Of a stretch of DNA of 64,000 nt, positions 1 through 8,107 are shown in pieces. Each line of letters opens with the position of its first letter. Position 1 is the first letter of the stretch. A model generated the notes under the pieces. The model saw nothing but the letters and a program-made list of their open reading frames with translations. It made no database searches and was not told the DNA's origin. The translations under genes were made by a program, and so were the position numbers. This stretch comes from Micromonospora sp. WMMD1082 (lineage in GTDB: Bacteria; Actinomycetota; Actinomycetes; Mycobacteriales; Micromonosporaceae): the NCBI RefSeq assembly GCF_029626175.1, contig NZ_JARUBM010000002.1, positions 4,481,001-4,545,000 on the forward strand. Direction: 5' to 3'.

Positions 1-429
1 GCAGCGGACGGGAACATCACACCGGCCACGACGGCAGCGGGCGATGTGGACGATACGGTTTCCGCTCATCGGGCCATGACAGTGCGTCTGCTGCGGTGGG
101 AAGTTCCTTGGACCCGGATGACCAGGCGTTGCGATGGACCGGCGCGCGACGGTGCGGTCGAGGACCTCGTTGTTCCGAACATGTCAGAACCGAAGCGCCG
201 TACACCTGCCGTGGTGGTGCGGGAACTGAGGACGGCGCCCACGAGGACGGAGGATGGCTGGTGCGGCGGCGCCGGTGCTGTTCGCGTCGGATCAATCTGG
301 CGACGCGGTAGGGGACTGGCCGGCGGTGAGCCGGTCAGGACAGGCGGTCCACCAACAGCACCAGAGGTGGGAAGTAACTCGCGCCGCGTCGGCGTAGCGG
401 GTTGAGGCGGGCCGATCGAGCCTGTCCGG
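1..429. other. No confident gene; possible decayed coding DNA
   Basis: No frame in this stretch gives a convincing protein. Pieces of plausible coding sense lie in different forward frames: VEDLVVPNMSEPKRRTPAVV in frame 1 around 155-220, and LDPDDQALRWTG followed by EDGGWLVRRRR in frame 3 around 108-265. Such frame-hopping is what a gene broken by several indels would look like, but I do not recognise the family. The window may also begin inside a gene that I cannot see. Treat it as a probable relic only. Confidence 0.2.
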
Positions 430-614
430 TCACACCTTGAGGACGTCCACGTCGTACAGCGCCATCGAAGCGTCACGGAAGCCCATGTCCCTTACCCGCT
501 CGGCGAGGTCGGGAGGCCCCGCGAGCTTCCCCGCGCTCTGAGGAACTCGTCGCCGAGGGTCGCGTCGCCCGCGATGGCCCAGAGCACGACGTGGGTGTCC
601 AGCAGCAGGGTCAT
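430..614 (-). pseudogene. Decayed VapC-type PIN toxin
   Basis: Starting at 614 the reverse strand reads MTLLLDTHVVLWAIAGD, the classic N-terminus of a PIN-domain ribonuclease toxin, including the first metal-binding Asp. This frame stops near 491. A second frame picks up about 25 residues in with GKLAGPPDLAERVRDMGF and ends at the stop at 430-432, matching the middle of PIN proteins of this type. The part expected between the two pieces (roughly 20-30 residues) and the C-terminal part with the remaining acidic residues are missing, so the gene looks inactivated by an internal deletion or frameshift plus truncation. An intact VapBC pair lies about 5 kb away at 5530-6185 but is a different subtype. 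Confidence 0.6.
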
Positions 615-706
615 GCGCCGATGACGAAGTCGGCGGCTATCTCGGCGTTGGTCTGGGGGGAGTAGCAAGGGAGCCTGGCCCGCAGGGCTCGGAAGGCGGC
701 GGTCAC
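611..706 (-). pseudogene. Possible antitoxin fragment before the broken toxin
   Basis: A short reverse-strand frame from a GTG at 706 encodes about 31 residues ending in NAEIAADFVIGA and stops at 611-613, overlapping the ATG of the toxin relic in an ATGA arrangement typical of coupled antitoxin-toxin genes. The position and overlap suggest the C-terminal end of the cognate antitoxin, with its DNA-binding N-terminus lost. I do not recognise the sequence itself, so the call rests mainly on context. Confidence 0.3.
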
Positions 707-738
707 CGGGGGCCGGGGCGGGGCGCATCAGCTGGCTG

Positions 739-757
739 TTAGGTTAGGCATCCCTAA
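739..757. promoter_or_regulatory. IdeR/DmdR-type iron box
   Basis: The 19 bases TTAGGTTAGGCATCCCTAA match the actinobacterial iron-box consensus TTAGGTTAGGCTAACCTAA at 16 positions, the three differences all lying in the right half near the centre. It ends 25 bases before the ATG of the siderophore-binding lipoprotein at 783, where a bound repressor would block transcription. IdeR/DmdR proteins with Fe(II) bind such sites, so the importer operon at 783-4694 should be repressed in iron-replete cells. Confidence 0.78.
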
Positions 758-782
758 CTCACGTGAAGTGGAGTACCTCAGC

Positions 783-1814
783 ATGCGCGTCACCCGGTTG
801 CTCGCCGGAATCGTCGCCGCCACCACCGCACTCACACTCGCGGCCTGCGGCGGATCGTCCGACACCACAGACACCCCCACCGGCAGCGCGGCGGCGTCGT
901 TCCCGGTCACCGTCACCCACGCGTTCGGCACCACGACGATCGAGAAGAAGCCCGAGCGGGTCGCCACCGTGAACTGGGCCAACCACGAGGTGCCGCTGGC
1001 GCTGGGCATCGTCCCGGTCGGCTACGCCAAGGCGAACTTCGGCGACGAGGACGGCGACGGCCTGCTGCCCTGGGACGCCGCGAGGCTCAAGGAGCTGGGC
1101 GCGTCAACCCCGGTGCTGTTCGACGAGACCGACGGCATCGACTTCGAGGCGGTGGCCAACACCAGGCCCGACGTCATCCTGGCCGCCTACTCGGGTCTGA
1201 CCCGGCAGGACTACGACACCCTGTCGAAGATCGCGCCGGTCGTCGCGTACCCGAAGGCCCCGTGGGCCACCTCGTGGCGCGACAGCATCAAGTTGGAGAG
1301 CCAGGCCCTCGGCCTGGCCGCCGAAGGCGACGCGCTGATCGCGACGATCGAGAAGCAGATGAAGGACGAGGCGGCGCGCTACCCGAAGCTGGCCGGCAAG
1401 TCGGTGATGTTCCTGACCCACCTCGATCCGACCGACCTCAGCAAGATCAGCTTCTACACCACGCACGACACCCGGAGCCAGTTCTTCACCGACCTCGGCA
1501 TGAAGCACCCGGAGAGCATCGCGAAGGCCTCCGCGACCACCGAGGAGTTCAGCCTCACGCAGAGCGCCGAGCAGATCCAGAACCTCAGCGACGTGGACAT
1601 CATCGTGACCTACGGTGACGCCGAGGGCACCACGCTGGCGACCCTGCAGAAGGACCCGCTGCTCTCCAAGATCCCGGCGATCAAGCGGGGCTCGTTCGTC
1701 TCGCTGCCGGGCAGCACTCCGGTCGCCACCGCCGCCAACCCGACGCCGCTCGCCGTCTCGTTCGTGCTCAAGGACTACGTCGACCTGCTCGGCAAGGCCG
1801 CCGACAAGATCTGA
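783..1814 (+). CDS. Iron-siderophore ABC transporter substrate-binding lipoprotein
   Basis: This 343-residue protein is the extracellular receptor that captures a ferric siderophore and hands it to the permeases encoded next. The N-terminus is a lipoprotein signal peptide ending in LTLAAC, with Cys the lipidated residue, followed by a Ser/Thr-rich linker. The rest shows the FepB/FecB periplasmic-binding fold: RVATVNWANHEVPLALGI, then the phrase NTRPDVILAAYSGL and a C-terminal ...FVLKDYVDLLGKA helix. A GTG at 768 is an in-frame alternative start, but the ATG at 783 places the signal peptide correctly and has GGAG about nine bases upstream. The stop overlaps the next ATG by one base, so the four importer genes form one operon behind the iron box. 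Confidence 0.9.
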   Translation: MRVTRLLAGIVAATTALTLAACGGSSDTTDTPTGSAAASFPVTVTHAFGTTTIEKKPERVATVNWANHEVPLALGIVPVGYAKANFGDEDGDGLLPWDAARLKELGASTPVLFDETDGIDFEAVANTRPDVILAAYSGLTRQDYDTLSKIAPVVAYPKAPWATSWRDSIKLESQALGLAAEGDALIATIEKQMKDEAARYPKLAGKSVMFLTHLDPTDLSKISFYTTHDTRSQFFTDLGMKHPESIAKASATTEEFSLTQSAEQIQNLSDVDIIVTYGDAEGTTLATLQKDPLLSKIPAIKRGSFVSLPGSTPVATAANPTPLAVSFVLKDYVDLLGKAADKI

Positions 1815-2854
1815 TGGCCGTCGACACCCTGTCCGGGCCGGACGTCGCCGCCCTGCGACGCCCGGCCCGGGTACGCCTGGGCTGGCTGCTGGTCGTCCTC
1901 GCCGTTCTCATCCTGGTCATGTTCGCGTCGGTCGCCTTCGGCTCCCGGATCGTCGGCTGGTCCGACATCATCGCCGCCTTCGGCGGCACCGACGACACGC
2001 TCAATCAGGCAGCCGTGGTGAAGCGCATTCCGCGTACGGCGCTGGCGGCCCTCGTCGGCGCGGCACTGGCGCTGTCCGGCGCGGTGATGCAGGGCGTCAC
2101 CCGCAATCCGCTCGCCGACCCGGGCATCCTCGGCGTGAACATGGGCGCCATGCTGGCGATCGCGGTCGGCATGGCCACCGTCGGGCTGTACACCGCCACC
2201 GCGTACATCTGGGTCGCCATCGCCGGCGCGGCCGTGTCCGCCCTGTTCGTCTACGCGGTCGGCTCGCTCGGCCGTGGCGGCGCCACCCCACTCAAGATCG
2301 CACTGGCCGGTGCGGCCACCTCCGCCGCCCTCGCGTCGCTGGTGGTGGCGGTCGTGCTGCCCCGCGGCGACATCGCCGAGAACTTCCGATCCTGGCAGGT
2401 CGGCGGGGTCGGCGGCGCGACCTGGGAGAGCATCGGCCAGGTGCTGCCGTTCCTGATCGCCGGCCTGGTCATCTGCCTGCTCTGCGCCCGGTCGCTGAAC
2501 TCGCTGGCCCTCGGCGACGAACTGGCCGCTGGCCTCGGCGAACGCGTCGCCCTGGTGCGCGGGGTCGCCGCCTTCGGCGCGGTGGTGCTGTGCGGCGCGG
2601 CCACCGCGGTCGCCGGGCCGATCGCGTTCGTCGGCCTGATCGTCCCGCACCTGTGCCGGCTGCTCGTCGGGCTCGACCATCGCTGGCTGCTGTCGTTCGT
2701 CACCCTCGTCGGCGCCGCGCTGCTGACCGCCGCGGACGTCGCCGGCCGGGTGGTGAACCGGCCCGACGAGATCGAGGCCGGCATCATCACCGCCCTGATC
2801 GGCGCCCCGTTCTTCATCTACATCGTCCGCCGGCAGAAGGTACGCGAACTGTGA
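1814..2854 (+). CDS. FecCD-family siderophore permease (first subunit)
   Basis: A 346-residue integral membrane protein with about ten predicted hydrophobic segments. The FecCD/BtuC family marks are clear: RIPRTALAALVGAALALSGA near residue 73, NPLADPGILGVNMGA, and the cytoplasmic coupling segment GPIAFVGLIVPHLCRLLVG, which contacts the ATPase. Such proteins form heterodimers with a second FecCD subunit, here the next gene. The start codon overlaps the receptor stop, and the end overlaps the next GTG by four bases, so translation is coupled throughout. The substrate cannot be told from sequence, but the iron box and receptor indicate a ferric siderophore. Confidence 0.92.
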   Translation: MAVDTLSGPDVAALRRPARVRLGWLLVVLAVLILVMFASVAFGSRIVGWSDIIAAFGGTDDTLNQAAVVKRIPRTALAALVGAALALSGAVMQGVTRNPLADPGILGVNMGAMLAIAVGMATVGLYTATAYIWVAIAGAAVSALFVYAVGSLGRGGATPLKIALAGAATSAALASLVVAVVLPRGDIAENFRSWQVGGVGGATWESIGQVLPFLIAGLVICLLCARSLNSLALGDELAAGLGERVALVRGVAAFGAVVLCGAATAVAGPIAFVGLIVPHLCRLLVGLDHRWLLSFVTLVGAALLTAADVAGRVVNRPDEIEAGIITALIGAPFFIYIVRRQKVREL

Positions 2855-3885
2855 GCACCATGACCCTCGAGGCCGTCACCCGCGGCCGGGTCCGGCGCAG
2901 CCGGCGGCGGCAGACCGTGCTGGTCGCCGTCGGCGTGGCGGTGGCGGCGATGGTCGTCGTCTCGCTGATGGTCGGGCAGACCTTCTACCCGCCCGGCGAC
3001 GTGCTGCGGGTGATCCTCGGCGAGAGCGTGCCCGGCGCCTCGTTCACCGTGGGCGAGCTGCGGCTGCCCCGCACGGTGCTGGCCCTGGTCACCGGGGTGT
3101 GCTTCGGGATGGGCGGCGTCACCTTCCAGACCATGATGCGCAACCCGCTGGCCAGCCCCGACATCATCGGCATCAGCTCGGCGGCGAGCGCGGCGGCGGC
3201 CTTCGGCATCATCGTGCTCGGTCTCAGCGAGACCGGCGTCTCGGTGTTCGCCATCGTCGCCGCGCTCGGTGTCGCCGTCGTCATCTACGTGCTGTCCTTC
3301 AAGGATGGCGTGGCCGGCACCCGGCTCGTCCTGATCGGCATCGGCATCGCCGCCATGCTGAACAGCGCCACCTCGTACATCCTGACCCAGGCCGGGCAGT
3401 GGGACCTGCAGGCCGCGACGCGCTGGCTCAACGGCAGCCTGAACGGCTCCACCTGGGACGAGACCATTCCGGTGCTGATCGCGCTGGCGGTGTTCGGCCC
3501 GGTGCTGCTGGGCCAGGCCCGGAATCTGACCATGCTGCAGCTCGGCGACGACACCGCGGCGGCGCTGGGCACCCGGTTGGAACGTACCCGGCTGTTGTCG
3601 ATCGTCGCGGCCGTCGGCCTGATCGCGTTCGCCACCTCGGCCACCGGACCGATCGCGTTCGTGGCCTTCCTGGCCGGGCCGATCGCGGCCCGGCTGGTCG
3701 GGCCCGGCGGCTCGCTGCTGGTGCCGTCCGGGCTGGTCGGCGCGCTGCTGGTGCTGGTGGCCGACTTCCTCGGCCAGTTCGCCTTCGACACCCGCTTCCC
3801 GGTGGGTGTGGTCACCGGCGTGCTCGGCGCCCCGTACCTCATCTATCTGCTCGTCCGCACGAACCGCGCGGGAGGCTCGCTGTGA
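2851..3885 (+). CDS. FecCD-family siderophore permease (second subunit)
   Basis: A 344-residue permease that pairs with the preceding subunit. It has a basic N-terminal stretch (RGRVRRSRRRQ), then repeated hydrophobic helices, with family signatures ELRLPRTVLALVTGVCFGMG, RNPLASPDIIGISSAAS and ATGPIAFVAFLAGPIAARLV. The last is the coupling-helix region, although the usual GLxxPH is replaced by AFLAGPIA, as is common in the second subunit of these importers. The GTG start lies inside the previous stop (GTGA). Its own stop overlaps the GTG of the ATPase gene in the same way. Confidence 0.9.
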   Translation: MSTMTLEAVTRGRVRRSRRRQTVLVAVGVAVAAMVVVSLMVGQTFYPPGDVLRVILGESVPGASFTVGELRLPRTVLALVTGVCFGMGGVTFQTMMRNPLASPDIIGISSAASAAAAFGIIVLGLSETGVSVFAIVAALGVAVVIYVLSFKDGVAGTRLVLIGIGIAAMLNSATSYILTQAGQWDLQAATRWLNGSLNGSTWDETIPVLIALAVFGPVLLGQARNLTMLQLGDDTAAALGTRLERTRLLSIVAAVGLIAFATSATGPIAFVAFLAGPIAARLVGPGGSLLVPSGLVGALLVLVADFLGQFAFDTRFPVGVVTGVLGAPYLIYLLVRTNRAGGSL

Positions 3886-4694
3886 CCACCCACCATTCTC
3901 TGGCCGTGGAGAAACTGACCGTCGGCTACGGCGAGCGCGTCGTCATCGAGTCGCTCGACCTGCTCGTACCACCCGGCCGGATCACCGCCATCGTCGGCGC
4001 CAACGCCTGCGGCAAGTCGACGCTGCTGCGGGCGATGTCGCGGCTGCTGGCACCGCGTACCGGTCATGTCCTGCTCGATGGCCGGGAGGTGCACCGGATG
4101 CCGGCCAAGGAGCTGGCGCGAACCCTCGGCCTGCTCCCGCAGTCGCCGATCGCGCCGGAGGGCATCACCGTGGCCGACCTGGTCGGCCGGGGCCGCAATC
4201 CGCACCAGCGGATCCTGTCGCGGTGGAGCACGGACGACGATCTCGCGGTGGCCGCCGCGCTCGATGCCACCCACACCGCCGACCTGGCCGACCGGTCGGT
4301 CGACGAGTTGTCCGGCGGCCAGCGTCAGCGGGTGTGGATCGCGATGGCGCTGGCCCAGCAGACCGACCTGCTGCTGCTCGACGAGCCGACCACGTTCCTC
4401 GACGTCAGCCACCAGGTCGAGGTGCTGGATCTACTCACCGACCTGAACACCGAGCGTGGCACCACGATCGTGATGGTGCTGCACGACCTGAACATGGCGG
4501 CCCGCTACGCGGACCACCTGATCGCCCTGGCGGGCGGCGGCCTGTATGCGGCCGGCGAGCCGGCGGCGGTGCTGACCGAGGAGTGCGTACGCGCGGTCTT
4601 CGGCCTGGACAGCCAGGTCATCCTCGACCCGGTCTCCGGCAAGCCGCTGATGCTGCCGATCGGCCGCCACCACGTCCAATCCGGGGTGTCGTAG
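3882..4694 (+). CDS. Siderophore ABC transporter ATPase
   Basis: This 270-residue FepC-type ATPase powers the importer. Walker A is GANACGKSTLL near residue 40 (an Asn-Ala variant of the usual GPNGCGKST), the signature is LSGGQRQRVWIAMALAQ near 146, Walker B is LLLLDEPTTFLD and the switch histidine lies in VLHDLNMAARYAD. The highly conserved TTFLD after Walker B is typical of FepC/FhuC proteins. It is the last gene of the operon, and the GTG start overlaps the permease stop by three bases. No siderophore biosynthesis or reductase gene is adjacent, so the cell may import a siderophore made elsewhere in the genome or by neighbours. Confidence 0.93.
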   Translation: MTTHHSLAVEKLTVGYGERVVIESLDLLVPPGRITAIVGANACGKSTLLRAMSRLLAPRTGHVLLDGREVHRMPAKELARTLGLLPQSPIAPEGITVADLVGRGRNPHQRILSRWSTDDDLAVAAALDATHTADLADRSVDELSGGQRQRVWIAMALAQQTDLLLLDEPTTFLDVSHQVEVLDLLTDLNTERGTTIVMVLHDLNMAARYADHLIALAGGGLYAAGEPAAVLTEECVRAVFGLDSQVILDPVSGKPLMLPIGRHHVQSGVS

Positions 4695-4723
4695 GCCGGT
4701 CACGACAGGTCCCCGCAGAGATG

Positions 4724-4753
4724 TTGACGGAGATCATATTGCCCGGCTAGCGT
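4724..4753 (+). promoter_or_regulatory. Candidate promoter for the secreted protein at 4791
   Basis: TTGACG at 4724-4729 and TAGCGT at 4748-4753 are separated by 18 bases and lie 38 bases before the ATG at 4791. Both elements are close to the housekeeping actinobacterial -35 and -10. No factor-independent terminator is obvious between the transporter stop at 4694 and this site. Confidence 0.4.
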
Positions 4754-4790
4754 GATCGAGCTGTGACATTCTGATGAGGCGGGGGCTGGA

Positions 4791-5471
4791 ATGTTCGTCG
4801 GATCAACCTCGGGTGCGCGCGCCCGTTCCACTCGCCGTGGACTTGTGGCGATGACCGCGTCGCTGGTGTTGTCGGTCGCGGGTTCGACGCTGGTGGCGTC
4901 GGCGGCCGCCGGGCAGTCGGTCAGGGTGCCTCTCCCGCCGGTGATCAGCTTCCCGAACGGGGACAGCGTGGTCGAAGGCGGCCAGCTTGCCATCAGGTTT
5001 GCCGCGAACGGTGGCGCCTCGGTGAGCAGCTACCGGTACAGCGTCGACGGCGCCAGCCTGGGCAGCGTGATCGCGGCGGGGCCCGATGGTGCGGCCGATG
5101 TGACGATCGACGTCGGTGACCTGAGCGGTGAGCGTCCGGTGTACGCGGTGGCAGTCGACCGCCGCGGTCGGCTCAGTCCCATGACGCGGGGATCCTTCAC
5201 GGTGTCCGTCATGTGGAGCCTCCGGGGTCGGGCGCTCGACATGACCACCTGGCTACCGGTGGTGGGGGCGACGATCCGGCTGGAGCCGGTCGGGATCGAG
5301 GTTGTTACCGGCCCCGACGGTGGCTTCCAATTCGCCGTTGACCCGGGCCTCTACACGCTCACCGGCACGTACGCCGGCCCGCCCAGCCTCTCGGCCAGGG
5401 TCGAACAGCTGGAGATCGACGGTCAGGGGCTGCGGTTGGACCTGCCGCTGTTCCCCGATTCCGGAAGCTGA
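4791..5471 (+). CDS. Secreted protein with a carboxypeptidase-regulatory-like beta domain
   Basis: A 226-residue protein with a signal peptide: basic SGARARSTRRG, then hydrophobic ASLVLSVAGSTLVAS and a probable cleavage after ASAAA. Residues about 45-140 look like an Ig-like strand domain (SSYRYSVDGASLGSV). Residues 145-226 (LRGRALDMTTWLPVVGATIRLEP, then GPDGGFQFAVDPGLYTL) match the CarboxypepD_reg beta-sandwich that is often a linker or adhesion module. No catalytic motif is visible, so I call it an exported protein of unknown role. It stands alone between the iron importer and the VapBC pair. Confidence 0.6.
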   Translation: MFVGSTSGARARSTRRGLVAMTASLVLSVAGSTLVASAAAGQSVRVPLPPVISFPNGDSVVEGGQLAIRFAANGGASVSSYRYSVDGASLGSVIAAGPDGAADVTIDVGDLSGERPVYAVAVDRRGRLSPMTRGSFTVSVMWSLRGRALDMTTWLPVVGATIRLEPVGIEVVTGPDGGFQFAVDPGLYTLTGTYAGPPSLSARVEQLEIDGQGLRLDLPLFPDSGS

Positions 5472-5517
5472 CGACCGGCCGCGCTGAGTAACCGCAGGTC
5501 TGCGCTCCATATCGGTG

Positions 5518-5530
5518 TATGGTACTTGTA
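5518..5530 (+). promoter_or_regulatory. -10 element placed for a leaderless vapB transcript
   Basis: TATGGT at 5518-5523 is followed by six bases and then the ATG at 5530. A -10 that close puts the transcription start at or next to the A of the start codon, and no Shine-Dalgarno sequence precedes the gene. Leaderless messages are common in actinomycetes. The site would also be where the toxin-antitoxin complex represses its own promoter. Confidence 0.4.
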
Positions 5531-5796
5531 TGGCAGTTAAGAAGGTGACCGTCACGCTCCCGGAGGAGCTGGTGCAGGCGCTTGGCGCGGCGGCCCGGGA
5601 AGACGGCGTCCCGCTGTCTCGGCTGGTCGCCAGCGCGGCAGAGAGTGAGCTGCGGCGACGGGTCGGGCGGCGACTGGTCGCCGACTGGCAGGCCGAACAT
5701 GGTGCGTTCACCGTGGAGGAGATTGCGGCGGCACGAGCGGAGATGGCCGCCGCCGACGCCCAGGCGCTCAGCACGCCCGGTCAGGCGGCAGCGTGA
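5530..5796 (+). CDS. VapB-type antitoxin (ribbon-helix-helix)
   Basis: An 88-residue antitoxin. The N-terminus MAVKKVTVTLPEELVQAL is a ribbon-helix-helix DNA-binding motif, with the KVTVTLP strand followed by two helices ending in SAAESELRRR. The C-terminal part (WQAEHGAFTVEEIAAARAEM) would wrap around and inhibit the PIN toxin. An in-frame GTG at 5515 exists, but ATG 5530 fits the domain start and the -10 spacing. Its last codons overlap the GTG of the toxin gene (GTGA), the usual coupling that keeps antitoxin ahead of toxin. Confidence 0.8.
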   Translation: MAVKKVTVTLPEELVQALGAAAREDGVPLSRLVASAAESELRRRVGRRLVADWQAEHGAFTVEEIAAARAEMAAADAQALSTPGQAAA

Positions 5797-6185
5797 GCAT
5801 CCCCTACGTCTACGACGCCGGGGTGCTGCTTGCGATCGATGGCAATGATCGGCGGATGTGGGCGATCCACCACCTGGCCGTGGAAGAGGGACGGCGCCTG
5901 CTCATCCCCTCCGTCGTGGTAGGCCAGGCATGGCGCGACGGCCGCCGCCAGGTCCAGCTGGGCCGGTTCCTGAACAGCTGCGAGATCGTCCCGGTCGGCA
6001 TCGAGCTGGCGAAGGCGGCCGGCGTGTTGTGCGGCAAGGCCGGCACGCGCGACGTGGTCGACGCCGGCGTGGTGACCGTTGCGCTGGCGTATGGCGCGAT
6101 CGTCTTCACCAGCGATCCGGAGGACATCGCGCAGCTGTCGGCCGCCTCGGACGCCAAACCGGGGTTGGTCATCCGTCGCCTCTGA
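5793..6185 (+). CDS. VapC-type PIN-domain toxin
   Basis: A 130-residue PIN-fold protein, the presumed ribonuclease of the pair. Acidic residues expected in the metal site are seen in YVYDAGVLLAID near residue 7, in GTRDVVDAGVVTVAL near residue 86, and in VFTSDPEDIAQL near residue 106. These correspond to the first Asp, the central Asp pair and the final Asp of PIN enzymes, so the toxin appears intact. The expected middle Glu is less clear, as the region RRLLIPSVVVGQAWRD has Gln where many homologues have Glu. The last 17 bases run into the convergent gene at 6169. Confidence 0.78.
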   Translation: MSIPYVYDAGVLLAIDGNDRRMWAIHHLAVEEGRRLLIPSVVVGQAWRDGRRQVQLGRFLNSCEIVPVGIELAKAAGVLCGKAGTRDVVDAGVVTVALAYGAIVFTSDPEDIAQLSAASDAKPGLVIRRL

Positions 6186-7062
6186 TCATGGCCGGCGTCC
6201 TGGCGGCCACGGCGACCGTCAGGGCATGTGCCGTGGCCGCCGGGGTGGCCGGCAGCAGTGGCGGACGGACCATCGGTGTCGGGATGCGTCCCTGGGCGTG
6301 CAGCACCGCCTTGATCACGGACGGGTTGGGCTCGGCGAACAGCGCCGCCGAGAGGGTGGCGAGCCGGTGACCGAGTGGCCGGGCCCGGACGACGTCGCCG
6401 GTCTGCCAGGCCGCGACCAGCGTGGCGTAGTCGGTGGTGGCGACGTGCGCGGAGGCGAGGATGCCGCCGGGCGCGCCGAGGGCGAGCAGCGGTGAGATGT
6501 ACGCGTCCTCGCCGCCGAGCACCGCGAAGCCGGGCGGCAGGTCGGCGAGGAGGGCGATGGTGTCCGCGTCGATGCCGCCGACCGCGTGCTTGACCCCCAC
6601 CATCCCGGGCAGCGCGGCGAGGCGACGCAGCGCCGCGACGGAGAGCTGCTGCCCGGTGCGGTACGGGACGTGGTAGGCGACCAGCGGCACCGGGGATGCC
6701 CCGGCCAGCCGGGCGTAGTGCGCGAGCACCGCCTCCTCGCCGGGTCGCAGGAACGGCGGCACCAGGCAGAGTGCCGCCGTGACCTCGGGCCGTCCGGCGA
6801 GGGCTTGCAGGGCTTCGCTGGTGTGCGCGCCGACCAGCAGGTGCGCCCGATGCTCTCGGCAGGCGGCGGCGACCGCGTCGACCACCGTCTGCTGCTCGGC
6901 GTCGGAGAGCGCGTGCGGCTCGGCGGTGGTGCCCAGGGCGACCAGGCCGGCCGCCCCGGCGGCCAGCGCGTCGTGGGCCAGGGTGGTCAGCGCGTCGACG
7001 GCGACGCCACCCCGCCCGTCGAAGGGTGTGATCAGCGGAACGTACAGACCCGTGAGTGCCAT
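6169..7062 (-). CDS. Dihydrodipicolinate synthase/N-acetylneuraminate lyase family aldolase
   Basis: A 297-residue class I aldolase. Family marks are the N-terminal GLYVPLITPFDGRGGVAVD, GTTAEPHALSDAEQ (substrate carboxylate-binding GTTxE), the catalytic Tyr in LVAYHVPYRTG and the Schiff-base Lys in MVGVKHAVGG. The Lys sits about 28 residues after the Tyr, as in true family members. The reaction could be lysine biosynthesis, but these genes next to a divergent LysR regulator more often serve catabolism of a keto-acid sugar, so I do not assign dapA. ATG 7062 is chosen because the frame before it has no homology. Expression probably depends on the divergent LysR gene at 7133. Confidence 0.78.
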   Translation of the reverse strand: MALTGLYVPLITPFDGRGGVAVDALTTLAHDALAAGAAGLVALGTTAEPHALSDAEQQTVVDAVAAACREHRAHLLVGAHTSEALQALAGRPEVTAALCLVPPFLRPGEEAVLAHYARLAGASPVPLVAYHVPYRTGQQLSVAALRRLAALPGMVGVKHAVGGIDADTIALLADLPPGFAVLGGEDAYISPLLALGAPGGILASAHVATTDYATLVAAWQTGDVVRARPLGHRLATLSAALFAEPNPSVIKAVLHAQGRIPTPMVRPPLLPATPAATAHALTVAVAARTPAMIRGDG

Positions 7063-7132
7063 GCCTTCAGCCTCGACGGCGAGACCGTGAAGGACCAGTT
7101 CCGCTTGCTCAACGGATACGTAAGCTGGGCTG

Positions 7133-8107
7133 ATGCTTGACGTCCGCCGTCTGCGGCTGCTCCGGGATCTGGCGCGGCTCGGCACCATCGCCGCCGTCGC
7201 CGAGACGCACACTTACACACCGTCCGCCGTCTCCCAGCAGCTCGCCGCGCTGCAACGGGAGGCCGGCGTCGCGCTCCTGGAACGCGCCGGCCGGGGAGTC
7301 ACCCTCACTCCGACCGGGGAGTCGCTGGTCCGGCACACCGAGGTGATCCTCGCCGCGCTGGAGGCGGCCGAGGCCACCCTCGCCGCCGCGCGGGGCGGAC
7401 TCTCCGGCACGGTACGCATCGGTGCGTACCCCAGCGCCGTGCGTACCCTGTTGCTGCCCGCCCTGGTCGCGCTGGCCCGCGACCAACCCGCGCTCGACCT
7501 GATGGTCACCGAACTGGATCCGGTGGCCGTGCCGGCCGCGCTGCGCGACCGCCGTCTCGACGTGGCCCTCGTGCACGACTACGACATCGTGCCGGTCGAG
7601 CCGGATCCGGCGCTGGACTCGACACCGCTGCTGGACGAGACGGTGTTCATCGCCGTTCCCGCCGGCACGGAACACGATCCGGCCGGCGACCCGATGCGGT
7701 CGGTGCGCGACGCGGACTGGATCGTGGGTAGCCAGGGGACGCTCTGCCACGCGGTGACCCTGCACGCCTGCGAGCTGGCCGGCTTCCGGCCGAACGTACG
7801 TCACCACGCGGACGACTTCGCCGCCATGCTCGCCCTGGTCGCCGCCGGCCAGGGAGTCGGGTTGGTGCCCCAACTGGCCGTCGGGCAACCACCCGGCGGG
7901 GTCCGTCTCGTCCCGCTCACCGTCCGGCGACGCACCCGGATCGCGTACCGGAAGGGCGCGGGCGATCACCCGGCGGTGGCCGCGACCGTCGCGGCGCTGC
8001 GGACCGCCGCCGCGACCACGCCCGACGAGACGGGTCGAACAACCGATGGCGTTCGCGGCGGAGCGATCAAAGGAGGGGCCGCTACGGGATGGACACCGCA
8101 GGGGTGA
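7133..8107 (+). CDS. LysR-family transcriptional regulator
   Basis: A 324-residue regulator with an N-terminal winged helix (LDVRRLRLLRDLARLGTIAA, then SAVSQQLAALQREAGVALLE) and a C-terminal LysR substrate domain from about residue 88 (GTVRIGAYPSAVRTLLLPAL). It is divergent from the aldolase gene, with a 70-base shared promoter region, the standard arrangement for a LysR protein controlling its neighbour in response to the substrate. The last 40 residues are Gly/Thr-rich and unlike the family core. Its 3' end overlaps the end of the convergent AraC gene by 26 bases. Confidence 0.85.
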   Translation: MLDVRRLRLLRDLARLGTIAAVAETHTYTPSAVSQQLAALQREAGVALLERAGRGVTLTPTGESLVRHTEVILAALEAAEATLAAARGGLSGTVRIGAYPSAVRTLLLPALVALARDQPALDLMVTELDPVAVPAALRDRRLDVALVHDYDIVPVEPDPALDSTPLLDETVFIAVPAGTEHDPAGDPMRSVRDADWIVGSQGTLCHAVTLHACELAGFRPNVRHHADDFAAMLALVAAGQGVGLVPQLAVGQPPGGVRLVPLTVRRRTRIAYRKGAGDHPAVAATVAALRTAAATTPDETGRTTDGVRGGAIKGGAATGWTPQG

